A stretch of 64,000 nucleotides of DNA from Clostridium sp. AF37-5 (GTDB lineage Bacteria > Bacillota > Clostridia > Lachnospirales > Lachnospiraceae). Under the pieces are notes generated by a model. That model saw only the letters and a program-made list of their open reading frames with translations. It had not been told where the DNA came from and ran no database searches. How positions within the stretch are numbered: position 1 is the stretch's first letter; the number at the start of each line of letters is the position of its first letter. A program made the translations under genes and the position numbers. This document shows positions 26,042-35,737 of this stretch, piece by piece. The stretch is taken from the NCBI RefSeq assembly GCF_003477605.1, contig NZ_QUDR01000012.1, forward strand, positions 27,911 to 91,910. Direction: 5' to 3'.

Positions 26042-26688
26042 TGAGAAATCGATTTGACAGACAGCTTACAGAATTAAATCAGGACATGATTCAGATGGGG
26101 CATATGATTGGCCAGGCAATCGGCATGGCAATCAGCGCACTGAATAACCGTGACAAAGAACAGGCGGAAAAAGTAATTGATTATGATGATGAAATTAATG
26201 AGGAGGAGCGGATTATCGAAAATCTCTGCTTGAAACTTTTGTTGCAGCAACAGCCTGTGGCAAGGGATCTGCGCGTAATTTCATCGGCACTGAAAATGAT
26301 TACAGACATGGAAAGAATTGGTGATCAGGCAGCAGATATTTCGGAAGTAACCCTGCATTTAATTGATGCTAAGTATAAAAGAGATATGGAGCATATTCGA
26401 AAGATGGCAGCAGAAACGACCTATATGGTTGTGCAGAGCGTGGAAGCATATGTAGAAAAAGACGAGGAAAAAGCAAAAGAAGTCATTGCACATGATGACA
26501 TTATTGATGATTTATTTATTAAGTCAAGAGAGGATGTAATTTCTCTTATTCGCAGTAATCCGGAAGAGGGGGCTTGTGCGACGGATTTACTTATGATTGC
26601 AAAGTACTTTGAGCGAATCGGAGACCATGCCTGCAACATTGCGGAATGGGTCATTTTTTCAATTACCGGAGAGCACAAGAAAAAATAA
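26038..26688 (+). CDS. phoU: Phosphate signalling protein PhoU
   Basis: A 216-residue all-helical cytosolic protein with two PhoU three-helix repeats. Each carries an acidic metal-binding pattern ([10 protein letters not shown] around 85-94 and [10 protein letters not shown] around 188-197). It links Pst transport status to the PhoR-PhoP two-component system and restrains phosphate uptake. The 4-nt overlap with pstB and GGGGAGG before it indicate coupled translation. No phoPR genes lie in the window. Confidence 0.96.
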   Translation: MMRNRFDRQLTELNQDMIQMGHMIGQAIGMAISALNNRDKEQAEKVIDYDDEINEEERIIENLCLKLLLQQQPVARDLRVISSALKMITDMERIGDQAADISEVTLHLIDAKYKRDMEHIRKMAAETTYMVVQSVEAYVEKDEEKAKEVIAHDDIIDDLFIKSREDVISLIRSNPEEGACATDLLMIAKYFERIGDHACNIAEWVIFSITGEHKKK

Positions 26689-26790
26689 AAATAAAGTAAA
26701 AATATGTAAAGTTATAATTGCATTTTTTCCTTATCAGCAGTAAAATAAATATAACATTGATTTTACTTATGAGATAGGAGGAGCGTGTGT

Positions 26791-28884
26791 ATGAAATCAA
26801 AATCATTGCGATTTCGCATATTGTTACTATTGGTAGGAACAACGGCTATAGCTGCTTTAATTTGCGGAATTATAGGATATTATAATTCGAGAGCAGTTGC
26901 CGACAGTGATGCAAAAGAAAAATTGACGACAGTGAGTGAAGGGTATGGGAAAGATATCGATAACCTGCTTTCACAGGTAGAAGTTGCGGTGAATACTCTT
27001 GCAGATGTAACAAAAAATCAGATTCAGGATGTAGACAAGTTCAAAAGCAGCAGCAGCTACGTGGATTCCTGTACGGAGGCGTTAGAGACTACAGCTCTTC
27101 AGTGTGCGAATAACACGAAGGGCGCGATGACTTATTATATCCGCTATAATCCGGAATTTACAGAAGCAACATCCGGTATTTTTGCTTCGAAAGAGAGTGA
27201 GAATGCAGATTTTAAGTCATTGACACCGACAGATTTCAGCAGTTTTGACAAAGACGATGCAGAACATGTGGGCTGGTATTATATTCCGGTTAAAAATGGA
27301 AAGGCAACTTGGATGGATCCGTATTTAAATTCCAATGTGAATGTATATATGATTTCCTATGTTGTTCCGATTATGATTGACAATGAAGCAATTGGAGTTG
27401 TTGGCATGGATATCAACTTTAATCAGTTAAAACAACTTGCCGACAAAGCCAAATGTTTTGATTCCGGATATGTTTTCTTGGTTGATTCATCGAATAAAGT
27501 TTTGTCACATAAGGATATAAAACAGGGAACGGATTTGCAGAAAGTGGATGGCGAACTGGCCTCATTTGTGAAGGCCGGAAAGACGGGCGAAATAAAAGAG
27601 TACACTTATAATGGAAACAGGAAAATGGTAAGTGCTGTTTCATTGAAGAATGGCATGAAATTGGTAATGGCTGTTTTAGATAAAGAAGTGCAGAGCAATT
27701 CCACCCGCTTGATGTATATGATGATTATTGCGATTGTTGCAGCAACTTTATATGCAGCAATTACAGGATTTTTCTTCAGTGGTTCGATGATTCGTCCAAT
27801 TAAGGATTTGACAGGAATTATTGAGAATACGGCGAAACTTAATTTTGTAAAAAGTGAAAAGGGTGAGAAATTAGTCCGTATGAAGGACGAGACCGGTGCG
27901 ATGGCACGTGCCGTACAGCAGATGCGAAGTAAACTTCGTGCGATGGTAGCGTTAATTGACCAGGCAGGAATTAAAATGGGTGATAATGTTACCGACTTGA
28001 CTGTGAATATGTCAGAGGTCAATGATATCTGTAATAATAACTCGGCCACGACAGAAGAACTCGCAGCAGCGATGGAAGAAGCAGCCAGTGCAACGGATAC
28101 AGTAAATCAGACGATTGCAACCGTAAAAGAAAATGCCGAAAGTATTAAGGCACTTTCGGGAAGAGGTGCCGCACTGTCAACGGAAGTGATGGAGCGTGCG
28201 AATCAGTTAAAGACAACGACGGAGAATGCCGGAAAACGTACAGATGAAATGTATGCAGAAGTGAAACAGCGTACGGAAGTTGCGATGAAACAGGCAGAAG
28301 CGGTAGAGAAGATTAATGAACTTACGCATGATATTATGGAAATTTCTTCTCAGACAAATCTCCTTGCCTTAAATGCTTCCATTGAAGCAGCAAGAGCAGG
28401 AGAGGCCGGTAAAGGATTTGCCGTTGTAGCAACCGAAATCGGTGCTTTGGCTACACAGACCCAGAATGCAGTTGGTGATATCGACAGCATTATTGGCGAG
28501 GTACATAACGCAGTAAGCGGTATGGTAGATTGTTTACAGAATGCGATGGACTTTTTGGAAAATACGGTTCTTGGCGATTACAAAGGATTTATGGAAGTCG
28601 GCGAGAAGTATTCCGAAGATGCTGCTGCTTTTGAAGATGGCATGACTAAAATTAATCATTCAATTGTTACGTTGGTTGATGCGATTACTGATATTTCTCA
28701 TTCAATCGAAGAGATTAATCTGACGGTAAATGAGTCGGCAACCGGTGTTTCAGACATTGCAGAGAAAACTTCTGAGATGGTTCGGAAGATTGAGGCAACC
28801 GGAACATTTATGCAGGATAGCGAAGAAAGTGCTAACAATTTAAATCAGATTGTCAGTGAATTTGATTTGGATGGCAAGAAATAA
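26791..28884 (+). CDS. Methyl-accepting chemotaxis protein (dCache, HAMP)
   Basis: A 697-residue chemoreceptor. TM1 lies near 8-28, a large double-Cache sensor domain (about 35-300) follows with [18 protein letters not shown], then TM2 near 308-330. A HAMP linker and a methyl-accepting coiled coil with tip [18 protein letters not shown] complete it. ATG at 26791 is preferred over the GTG at 26785, because ATAGGAGGAGCG is correctly spaced. It follows phoU by 102 nt but need not share its promoter. The ligand is unknown; location next to pst is not evidence for phosphate sensing. Confidence 0.93.
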   Translation: MKSKSLRFRILLLLVGTTAIAALICGIIGYYNSRAVADSDAKEKLTTVSEGYGKDIDNLLSQVEVAVNTLADVTKNQIQDVDKFKSSSSYVDSCTEALETTALQCANNTKGAMTYYIRYNPEFTEATSGIFASKESENADFKSLTPTDFSSFDKDDAEHVGWYYIPVKNGKATWMDPYLNSNVNVYMISYVVPIMIDNEAIGVVGMDINFNQLKQLADKAKCFDSGYVFLVDSSNKVLSHKDIKQGTDLQKVDGELASFVKAGKTGEIKEYTYNGNRKMVSAVSLKNGMKLVMAVLDKEVQSNSTRLMYMMIIAIVAATLYAAITGFFFSGSMIRPIKDLTGIIENTAKLNFVKSEKGEKLVRMKDETGAMARAVQQMRSKLRAMVALIDQAGIKMGDNVTDLTVNMSEVNDICNNNSATTEELAAAMEEAASATDTVNQTIATVKENAESIKALSGRGAALSTEVMERANQLKTTTENAGKRTDEMYAEVKQRTEVAMKQAEAVEKINELTHDIMEISSQTNLLALNASIEAARAGEAGKGFAVVATEIGALATQTQNAVGDIDSIIGEVHNAVSGMVDCLQNAMDFLENTVLGDYKGFMEVGEKYSEDAAAFEDGMTKINHSIVTLVDAITDISHSIEEINLTVNESATGVSDIAEKTSEMVRKIEATGTFMQDSEESANNLNQIVSEFDLDGKK

Positions 28885-28891
28885 CAAACTC

Positions 28892-28920
28892 TTGACAATT
28901 GCAAATAATCGTACTATCAT
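28892..28920 (+). promoter_or_regulatory. Promoter of the ileS T-box transcript
   Basis: TTGACA (28892-28897), exactly 17 nt, TATCAT (28915-28920). Transcription should begin near 28927, giving a leader of about 290 nt. Confidence 0.8.
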
Positions 28921-28926
28921 GAAAAT

Positions 28927-29200
28927 GCTCATAGAGAAAAGCGTTGACGGAGACAGTACCCTGTGTGGAAGTGTTTCAGTGAGCCGGCGATAGTGAGAAT
29001 CCGGCACCAGTAAGCATAGGCGAATATCACTCCTTAGCTGCAAAGTCGAACGGTATTTATCCAGTAGACTACGCCGGTATCTCCCGTTATAGAGATATAT
29101 GTTCGGTTTGTGAAACACTCACAGTCCTGACGTAGAAGACAGGTGGTATAATGAAAGTTTAGGCTCTCATCCTAGTTGGATGGGAGCTTTTTTATTTTTT
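28927..29200 (+). ncRNA. T-box riboswitch (isoleucine) with terminator
   Basis: The leader RNA senses uncharged tRNA-Ile. Visible parts are the long Stem I (from about GCGTTGACGGAGACAG), the AGTAAG...GAAT specifier loop with codon ATC at 29026-29028 (Ile), and a T-box sequence AGGTGGTATAATG near 29141-29153, which pairs with the tRNA acceptor end. A terminator follows, with stem GCTCTCATCC/GGATGGGAGC (29163-29188) and a T-run. When uncharged tRNA-Ile binds, the antiterminator forms and ileS is transcribed. Confidence 0.95.
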
Positions 29201-29215
29201 TTAATGGAGGTAACT

Positions 29216-32200
29216 ATGTATAACAAAGTATCAACAGGCATGAATTTTGTCGAGAGAGAAAAAGAAGTAGAAAAATTTTGGAAAGACAAAGATATTTTTC
29301 GCAAAAGTATTAAACTGCGTGAGGGGGCACCAACGTATATGTTTTACGATGGACCGCCAACGGCGAATGGAAAACCGCATATTGGTCATGTATTGACCCG
29401 TGTTATTAAAGATATGATTCCGCGTTACCGTACAATGAAAGGCTATCGTGTGCCGCGTAAAGCCGGATGGGACACGCATGGTCTGCCGGTTGAGCTGGAA
29501 GTAGAAAAACTGTTAGGTCTGGATGGAAAAGAGCAGATTGAAGAATATGGTATGGAACCATTTATTAATCAGTGTAAAGAATCTGTCTGGAAATACAAAG
29601 GTATGTGGGAAGACTTTTCCGATACCGTAGGTTTCTGGGCTGACATGGATGACCCATATGTCACATATGATGACAATTATATTGAGTCTGAGTGGTGGGC
29701 ATTGAAGGAAATCTGGAATAAAGACCTTTTGTATAAAGGATTTAAAATCGTGCCTTACTGCCCTCGCTGTGGTACACCGTTGTCCGCACAGGAGGTTGCG
29801 CAGGGATACAAAACCGTAAAAGAGCGTTCTGCTATTGTCCGCTTTAAGGTGACAGGTGAGGATGCCTATTTCCTTGCATGGACGACAACACCTTGGACCC
29901 TGCCAAGTAACGTGGCTCTTTGTGTAAACCCGAATGATACTTACTGTAAAGTAAAAGCAGCAGATGGCTATACTTATTATATGGCGCAGGATCTTTTGGA
30001 TACGGTACTTGGTAAACTGGCAAAAGATGATGAGCCGGCTTATGAAGTGTTAGAGAGTTTCCCGGGAACCGCATTAGAGCATAAAGAATATGAGCCATTG
30101 TTTGCCTGCGCGAAAGAGTGTGCTGATAAGCAGAACAAAAAAGGATTTTTCGTAACCTGTGATACTTACGTTACGATGACCGATGGTACCGGTATTGTTC
30201 ATATCGCACCGGCATTTGGTGAAGATGATGCCAATGTGGGAAGAAACTATGACCTTCCTTTTGTGCAGTTTGTAAATGAAAAAGGCGAGTTGACAGAAGA
30301 GACTCCATTTGCAGGTATTTTCGTAAAGAAAGCGGACCCTGAGGTATTAAAAGACTTAGATGCCAGAGGACAGTTGTTTGATGCACCGAAGTTTGAGCAT
30401 GAATATCCACACTGCTGGCGCTGTGATACACCGTTGATTTACTATGCAAGAGAATCCTGGTATATCCGTGAAACAGCAGTAAAAGACGATTTGATTAAAA
30501 ATAATAACACTGTAAACTGGATTCCGGAGTCAATTGGAAAAGGACGTTTTGGAAACTGGTTAGAGAATATTCAGGACTGGGCAATTTCCCGTAACCGTTA
30601 TTGGGGAACTCCATTAAACATCTGGGAGTGTGAAGGATGTGGACATCAGGAATGTATCGGCGGAAGAAAAGAACTGGCAGAGCGTGCCGGAGATCCAAAA
30701 GCCGCTGAGGTAGAACTCCACCGTCCATACATTGATGAAGTAACCTTTACCTGTCCGGATTGTGGAAAAGTTATGCACCGTGTACCGGAAGTAATCGACT
30801 GTTGGTTTGACTCCGGTGCGATGCCATTTGCACAGTATCACTATCCATTTGAAAATAAAGACGTGTTTGAGAAACAGTTTCCGGCCCAGTTTATCTCCGA
30901 GGCGGTTGACCAGACACGTGGATGGTTCCATTCGCTGATGGCAGAATCTACTTTACTTTTCAACAAAGCACCATATGAAAATGTAATCGTTCTTGGACAT
31001 GTGCAGGATGAAAATGGACAGAAGATGAGTAAGAGTAAGGGAAATGCCGTAGATCCGTTTGATGCTCTGGAAAATTATGGAGCAGACGCAATCCGCTGGT
31101 ATTTCTATGTAAACAGTGCACCATGGCTGCCGAACCGTTTCCATGGAAAAGCGGTTACCGAGGGACAGCGTAAATTCATGGGTACACTGTGGAACACATA
31201 TGCCTTTTATGTGTTGTATGCGGAGATTGACCAGTTTAATCCAACCGAGCATACATTAGAATATGAGAAACTTTCGATTATGGACCGCTGGCTTTTGTCC
31301 CGTCTGTATTCGACGGTTAAAGAAGTTGATGAGGACCTTGACAACTACAAAATTCCGGAGACCGCAAAAGCATTGCAGAGTTTTGTGGAAGATATGAGTA
31401 ACTGGTATGTGCGCCGCTGTCGTGATCGTTTCTGGGCAAAAGGCATGGAGCAGGATAAAATGAATGCCTACATGACTTTGTATACGGCACTTGTAACAAT
31501 CAGTAAGGCAGCAGCTCCGATGATTCCATTTATGACCGAGAGCATTTATCAGAATCTTGTGTGCAATCTGGATTCAAAAGCACCGGAAAGTATTCATTTG
31601 TGTGATTTTCCGAAAGTTAAGGAAGAATGGATTGACAAAGAACTTGAGACACAGATGAAACAGCTTTTGGACATTGTTGTTCTTGGCCGTGCATGCCGTA
31701 ATACAGCAAATATCAAAAACCGTCAGCCAATTGGAAAAATGTATGTAAAGGCAGAAGGCGAATTGTCCGATTTCTATAAAGAAATCATTGCAGATGAGCT
31801 GAATGTAAAAGAAGTTGTATTTACCAATGATACAAAAGAATTTACGACATATCAGTTTAAGCCGCAGCTTCGTACTCTCGGACGCCGTTTCGGAAGCCGT
31901 TTGAACGAATTGAAAGAAGTGCTTGCCGGATTAGATGGCAATGCTACGATGGATGCGTTGAATGCTTCCGGTGAAGTGACTGTTACGGTTGGCGGCGTAG
32001 ATGAAGTGCTGGCAACAGAGGATTTGCTGGTAGAAACGGCACAGATGGATGGCTATGTGAGCGAGGAAGATCACGGTATTACCGTTGTATTGGATACAAA
32101 CCTGACACCGGAGTTAATCGAGGAAGGATTTGTGCGTGAGGTTATCAGTAAAATTCAGACCATGCGTAAAGATGCAGGTTTTGAAGTGGTTGACCATATC

Positions 32201-32377
32201 CGTGTTTACGAGCAGGGAAATGATAAGATTAAAGAAATCATCAAAGCAAATGAATCTCAGATTAAAGCCGATGTTTTGGCAGATGAGGTTATTTTGGATA
32301 AAGTAGAAGGTTACACCGCAGATTGGAAAATTAACGGTGAGGCTGTTACACTGGGTGTTACAAAAGTGGAAGCGTAA
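29216..32377 (+). CDS. ileS: Isoleucyl-tRNA synthetase
   Basis: A 1053-residue class I aminoacyl-tRNA synthetase charging tRNA-Ile. The ATP-binding signatures are PHIGH (54-58) and KMSKS (603-607). The CP1 editing domain includes WTTTPWTLPSN and TYVTMTDGTGIVHIAPAFGEDD. A zinc-type CPRCG lies near 182-186, and the anticodon-binding helical domain follows KMSKS. The length and the HCWRCDTPLIYYARESWYIR segment fit the longer, eukaryote-like IleRS2 group rather than the about 930-residue IleRS1. ATG at 29216 behind GGAGG is chosen over the ATG at 29180, which lies in the terminator hairpin. Controlled by the upstream T-box. Confidence 0.97.
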   Translation: MYNKVSTGMNFVEREKEVEKFWKDKDIFRKSIKLREGAPTYMFYDGPPTANGKPHIGHVLTRVIKDMIPRYRTMKGYRVPRKAGWDTHGLPVELEVEKLLGLDGKEQIEEYGMEPFINQCKESVWKYKGMWEDFSDTVGFWADMDDPYVTYDDNYIESEWWALKEIWNKDLLYKGFKIVPYCPRCGTPLSAQEVAQGYKTVKERSAIVRFKVTGEDAYFLAWTTTPWTLPSNVALCVNPNDTYCKVKAADGYTYYMAQDLLDTVLGKLAKDDEPAYEVLESFPGTALEHKEYEPLFACAKECADKQNKKGFFVTCDTYVTMTDGTGIVHIAPAFGEDDANVGRNYDLPFVQFVNEKGELTEETPFAGIFVKKADPEVLKDLDARGQLFDAPKFEHEYPHCWRCDTPLIYYARESWYIRETAVKDDLIKNNNTVNWIPESIGKGRFGNWLENIQDWAISRNRYWGTPLNIWECEGCGHQECIGGRKELAERAGDPKAAEVELHRPYIDEVTFTCPDCGKVMHRVPEVIDCWFDSGAMPFAQYHYPFENKDVFEKQFPAQFISEAVDQTRGWFHSLMAESTLLFNKAPYENVIVLGHVQDENGQKMSKSKGNAVDPFDALENYGADAIRWYFYVNSAPWLPNRFHGKAVTEGQRKFMGTLWNTYAFYVLYAEIDQFNPTEHTLEYEKLSIMDRWLLSRLYSTVKEVDEDLDNYKIPETAKALQSFVEDMSNWYVRRCRDRFWAKGMEQDKMNAYMTLYTALVTISKAAAPMIPFMTESIYQNLVCNLDSKAPESIHLCDFPKVKEEWIDKELETQMKQLLDIVVLGRACRNTANIKNRQPIGKMYVKAEGELSDFYKEIIADELNVKEVVFTNDTKEFTTYQFKPQLRTLGRRFGSRLNELKEVLAGLDGNATMDALNASGEVTVTVGGVDEVLATEDLLVETAQMDGYVSEEDHGITVVLDTNLTPELIEEGFVREVISKIQTMRKDAGFEVVDHIRVYEQGNDKIKEIIKANESQIKADVLADEVILDKVEGYTADWKINGEAVTLGVTKVEA

Positions 32378-32409
32378 CGAAGAGTTTGTTACAGAAAGAG
32401 AGGTAATTT

Positions 32410-34872
32410 ATGGCATTTGTAACGGAAAAGGAAAAGAAAAAGGAATTGAAGAATAACATTTCGAACTACATGAAATTGTTGTTCCGCCGTTCGGTTGAAG
32501 AGGCAACTCCACAGCAGTTGTTTCAGGCAGTTTCTTATGCAGTCAAAGATATCGTAGTTGATGACTGGATGGCAACGCACAAAGCCTATGAGAAAAAGGA
32601 TGTGAAGACAGTTTACTATTTGTCCATGGAGTTTTTGATGGGTCGTGCACTTGGTAACATGATTATCAACCTCAAAGAGGACAAAGTTGTACGCGAGGTA
32701 CTTGACGAGATGGGTGTAAACTTAGACTTGCTTGAGGATGAAGAGCCGGATGCAGCTCTTGGTAATGGTGGTCTTGGACGTTTGGCAGCCTGCTTTTTGG
32801 ATTCCTTATCTACACTTGGGTATCCGGCTTATGGCTGTGGTATCCGCTACAAATATGGTATGTTCAAGCAGAAAATCGAAAATGGTTTCCAGATTGAAGC
32901 ACCGGATGACTGGTTAAAAGATGGTAATCCATTTGAGATGAAGCGTCCGGAATATGCCGTTGAAGTACGTTTTGGCGGTTATGTAGCGGTAAGAAAAGAC
33001 GAAAAGACCGGAAGGGATCGTTTTGTACAGGAAAATTATCAGTCCGTAATGGCAGTGCCTTATGATTTGCCGGTTGTCGGTTACGGAAACCACATTGTAA
33101 ACACACTTCGTATCTGGGATGCTGAGGCAATTGATACGTTCAATCTGGATTCTTTTGATAAAGGTGATTATCAGAAGGCAGTTGAGCAGCAGAACCTTGC
33201 CCGTACTATTTGTGAAGTGCTGTATCCAAATGACAACCATATGGCAGGAAAAGAGCTTCGCTTGAAACAGCAGTATTTCTTTGTATCGGCAAGCGTGCAG
33301 CGTGCGATTATGAAGTATATGGAAAACCACAATGATATTCATGGTCTTCCGGAAAAAGTATGTTTCCAGTTAAATGATACCCATCCAACGGTAACAGTAC
33401 CTGAATTGATGCGTATTTTGTTAGATGAATATGGTCTTGAGTGGGATGATGCGTGGGATATCACAACCCGTACCTGTGCTTATACAAACCATACAATTAT
33501 GGCGGAAGCATTGGAGAAATGGCCGCTTGAGTTATTCTCCCGTCTGCTTCCTAGAATTTATCAGATTACCGAGGAAATTAACCGTCGTTTCCAGAATGAG
33601 ATTCAGGCAAAGTATCCGGATAATCAGGATAAAGTAAAAAGTATGGCAATTATTTATGATGGTCAGGTCAAGATGGCACATCTTGCTATCGCTGCCGGAT
33701 TTTCGGTAAATGGTGTGGCAAGGCTTCATACGGAAATTTTGAAACATCAGGAATTAAAAGATTTCTATGAAATGATGCCGGAGAAATTTAATAACAAGAC
33801 AAATGGTATTACACAGCGTCGTTTCCTGCTTCATGGAAATCCGAAACTTGCTGCATGGGTAACAGACAAAATCGGTGATGAGTGGATTACAGACTTGTCT
33901 AAAATTGATAAACTTTCTGTTTTTGTGGATGATAAAAAAGCGCAGCAGGAATTTATGAATATCAAGTTCCAGAATAAAGTTCGTCTTGCGAAGTATATTA
34001 AGGAGCACAATGGTGTTGAAGTAGACCCTCATTCGATTTTCGATGTACAGGTAAAACGTCTGCATGAGTACAAACGCCAGCTGCTTAACATTTTGCATGT
34101 TATGTATTTGTATAATCAGTTGAAGAAAAATCCGGGTATGGATATGTATCCTCGTACTTTCATTTTTGGTGCGAAAGCTTCTGCCGGATACCGCCGTGCA
34201 AAGGCAATTATCAAACTGATTAACAGTGTTGCTGACGTAGTAAACAATGACGCTTCAATTGAAGGAAAAATCAAAGTTGTATTTATTGAAAACTACCGTG
34301 TGTCCAATGCAGAAATCATTTTTGCTGCTGCTGATGTATCAGAGCAGATTTCAACTGCAAGTAAAGAGGCATCCGGTACCGGTAATATGAAATTTATGCT
34401 AAATGGTGCACCTACCCTCGGAACAATGGATGGTGCCAATGTTGAAATCGTAGAAGAAGTAGGCGAGGAAAATGCTTTCATCTTCGGCCTTTCCTCACAG
34501 GAAGTAATTGATTTCGAGCATAATAACCAGTATGATCCGAAAGAAATTTACAACATGGATTCGGATATCCGTGCCGTGCTTACCCAGTTGATTGATGGAA
34601 CATATTCCCCTGAAAATCTTGATTTGTTCCGTGAGATTTACAATTCTCTGCTTGAGACAAACGGCTATGAGCGTGCGGACCAGTACTTTATTTTGAAAGA
34701 CTTCCGTTCTTATGAGGCGGCACAAAAGAAAGTAGAAGAAGCATACCGCGATGAGGAGCGATGGGCGAAGATGGCAATGCTCCAGACTGCTAAATGCGGT
34801 AAATTCTCTTCCGACCGCACCATCGAAGAATATGCGAAAGAGATTTGGCATTTGGAGAAAGTTACTTTGTAA
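32410..34872 (+). CDS. glgP: Glycogen/starch alpha-glucan phosphorylase
   Basis: An 820-residue PLP-dependent GT35 enzyme. It releases glucose-1-phosphate from the non-reducing ends of glycogen or maltodextrin using phosphate. The PLP-binding lysine is K661 in SGTGNMKFMLNG. Other signatures are YYLSMEFLMGR near the N-terminus, LGNGGLGRLAACF and the glucan/phosphate-site VKRLHEYKRQLLN. Length matches the family. It lies 32 nt downstream of ileS with an AGAGAGG ribosome binding site and may be read through from it, although the two share no pathway. Confidence 0.96.
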   Translation: MAFVTEKEKKKELKNNISNYMKLLFRRSVEEATPQQLFQAVSYAVKDIVVDDWMATHKAYEKKDVKTVYYLSMEFLMGRALGNMIINLKEDKVVREVLDEMGVNLDLLEDEEPDAALGNGGLGRLAACFLDSLSTLGYPAYGCGIRYKYGMFKQKIENGFQIEAPDDWLKDGNPFEMKRPEYAVEVRFGGYVAVRKDEKTGRDRFVQENYQSVMAVPYDLPVVGYGNHIVNTLRIWDAEAIDTFNLDSFDKGDYQKAVEQQNLARTICEVLYPNDNHMAGKELRLKQQYFFVSASVQRAIMKYMENHNDIHGLPEKVCFQLNDTHPTVTVPELMRILLDEYGLEWDDAWDITTRTCAYTNHTIMAEALEKWPLELFSRLLPRIYQITEEINRRFQNEIQAKYPDNQDKVKSMAIIYDGQVKMAHLAIAAGFSVNGVARLHTEILKHQELKDFYEMMPEKFNNKTNGITQRRFLLHGNPKLAAWVTDKIGDEWITDLSKIDKLSVFVDDKKAQQEFMNIKFQNKVRLAKYIKEHNGVEVDPHSIFDVQVKRLHEYKRQLLNILHVMYLYNQLKKNPGMDMYPRTFIFGAKASAGYRRAKAIIKLINSVADVVNNDASIEGKIKVVFIENYRVSNAEIIFAAADVSEQISTASKEASGTGNMKFMLNGAPTLGTMDGANVEIVEEVGEENAFIFGLSSQEVIDFEHNNQYDPKEIYNMDSDIRAVLTQLIDGTYSPENLDLFREIYNSLLETNGYERADQYFILKDFRSYEAAQKKVEEAYRDEERWAKMAMLQTAKCGKFSSDRTIEEYAKEIWHLEKVTL

Positions 34873-34900
34873 TAAAATTGAATAAATTATTTTAAAATCG

Positions 34901-34943
34901 AACATACTATCATCAAACAATTTTTGTGAGGTGATAGTATGTT
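34901..34943 (+). promoter_or_regulatory. Inverted repeat covering the start codon of the M23-like gene
   Basis: AACATACTATCA (34901-34912) and TGATAGTATGTT (34932-34943) form a perfect 12-bp stem with a 19-nt loop. The start ATG (34939-34941) is inside the stem and the Shine-Dalgarno GTGAGG is in the loop edge. In RNA this could limit translation; in DNA it could be an operator. Either reading is inference. Confidence 0.5.
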
Positions 34944-35628
34944 TTTTAAACAAAAAGGATTCTATATATCATTAGCCTGTGGCATTGCTGCAATTGGCGC
35001 CTTTGCGGCGTTATGCATCAATATGAACCGCAGTGAACAAAAGGAGCCGGTGGCTTCGGCGAGTAATCCCCCGCAGGCGACCGCGGCGGCAACACCGGAG
35101 ACGAAAGAAGCGTCCAGCAATCATGCAAATTCCGAGGTAAAAGAAAAGAAAACAAAAAAACGTAAGAAAAAATCTGTACAGACCAATGCAAAACCTGCGA
35201 AAAAGCAATTATCGTTTAATCAGGAAGAGGGCCTTTCCTGGCCAATAAAAGGCGATGTGCTGATGGAGTACAGCGCAGACAAAGTGGTATATTTTAAGAC
35301 ACTGGCACAGTACCGCACAAATCCGGCACTTCTTATAGAAGCCAAAGAAGGAATGGATGTAAAAGCGAGTGCGGATGGTATCGTGGAATCGGTGGAAACT
35401 TCTGAAGAAACCGGTCGTACGGTTTCGATATCAATTGGTGATGGTTTTACAGTTGTTTATGGACAGTTAAAAGATGTTTCTGTAAGTAAAGGTGATATGG
35501 TTTCGGAAGGACAGGTCCTCGGGAAAATTGCAGAGCCGACAAAGTATTATAAAGAAGAAGGAACAAACCTTTATTTTCAAGTGAAGGAGAATAAAACCAC
35601 GGTAAATCCGATGTTGCTGCTTAAATAA
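34939..35628 (+). CDS. Membrane-anchored degenerate M23 (LytM) protein, SpoIIQ-like
   Basis: A 229-residue protein with one N-terminal transmembrane segment (about 8-27), an Ala/Thr/Lys-rich spacer (30-90) and a LytM-type beta domain (about 95-229). Typical M23 endopeptidases need HxxxD and HxH zinc ligands. Here the corresponding region reads VLMEYSADKVVYFKTLAQY and later YFQV, without the histidines, so it should not cleave peptidoglycan. The layout resembles forespore SpoIIQ-type proteins, which serve in engulfment and channel assembly, or a cell-wall activator. The assignment is tentative. The ribosome binding site (GTGAGGTG) and start lie in an inverted repeat. Confidence 0.75.
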   Translation: MFFKQKGFYISLACGIAAIGAFAALCINMNRSEQKEPVASASNPPQATAAATPETKEASSNHANSEVKEKKTKKRKKKSVQTNAKPAKKQLSFNQEEGLSWPIKGDVLMEYSADKVVYFKTLAQYRTNPALLIEAKEGMDVKASADGIVESVETSEETGRTVSISIGDGFTVVYGQLKDVSVSKGDMVSEGQVLGKIAEPTKYYKEEGTNLYFQVKENKTTVNPMLLLK

Positions 35629-35737
35629 GTGTGCCGAATATATCAAAAACAATACGTTTATCATCATGGCAGGGAACTTCTTTTTGTGTTATTATAAACA
35701 AAATATAAAAACTATATAATGTAAAGGAGGAACTGCC

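Noticed and set aside
26689..26790. Sigma-28 type promoter before the second MCP
   Set aside because: TAAA-like and AT-rich motifs are present, but no convincing CCGATA-type -10 element at the right spacing.
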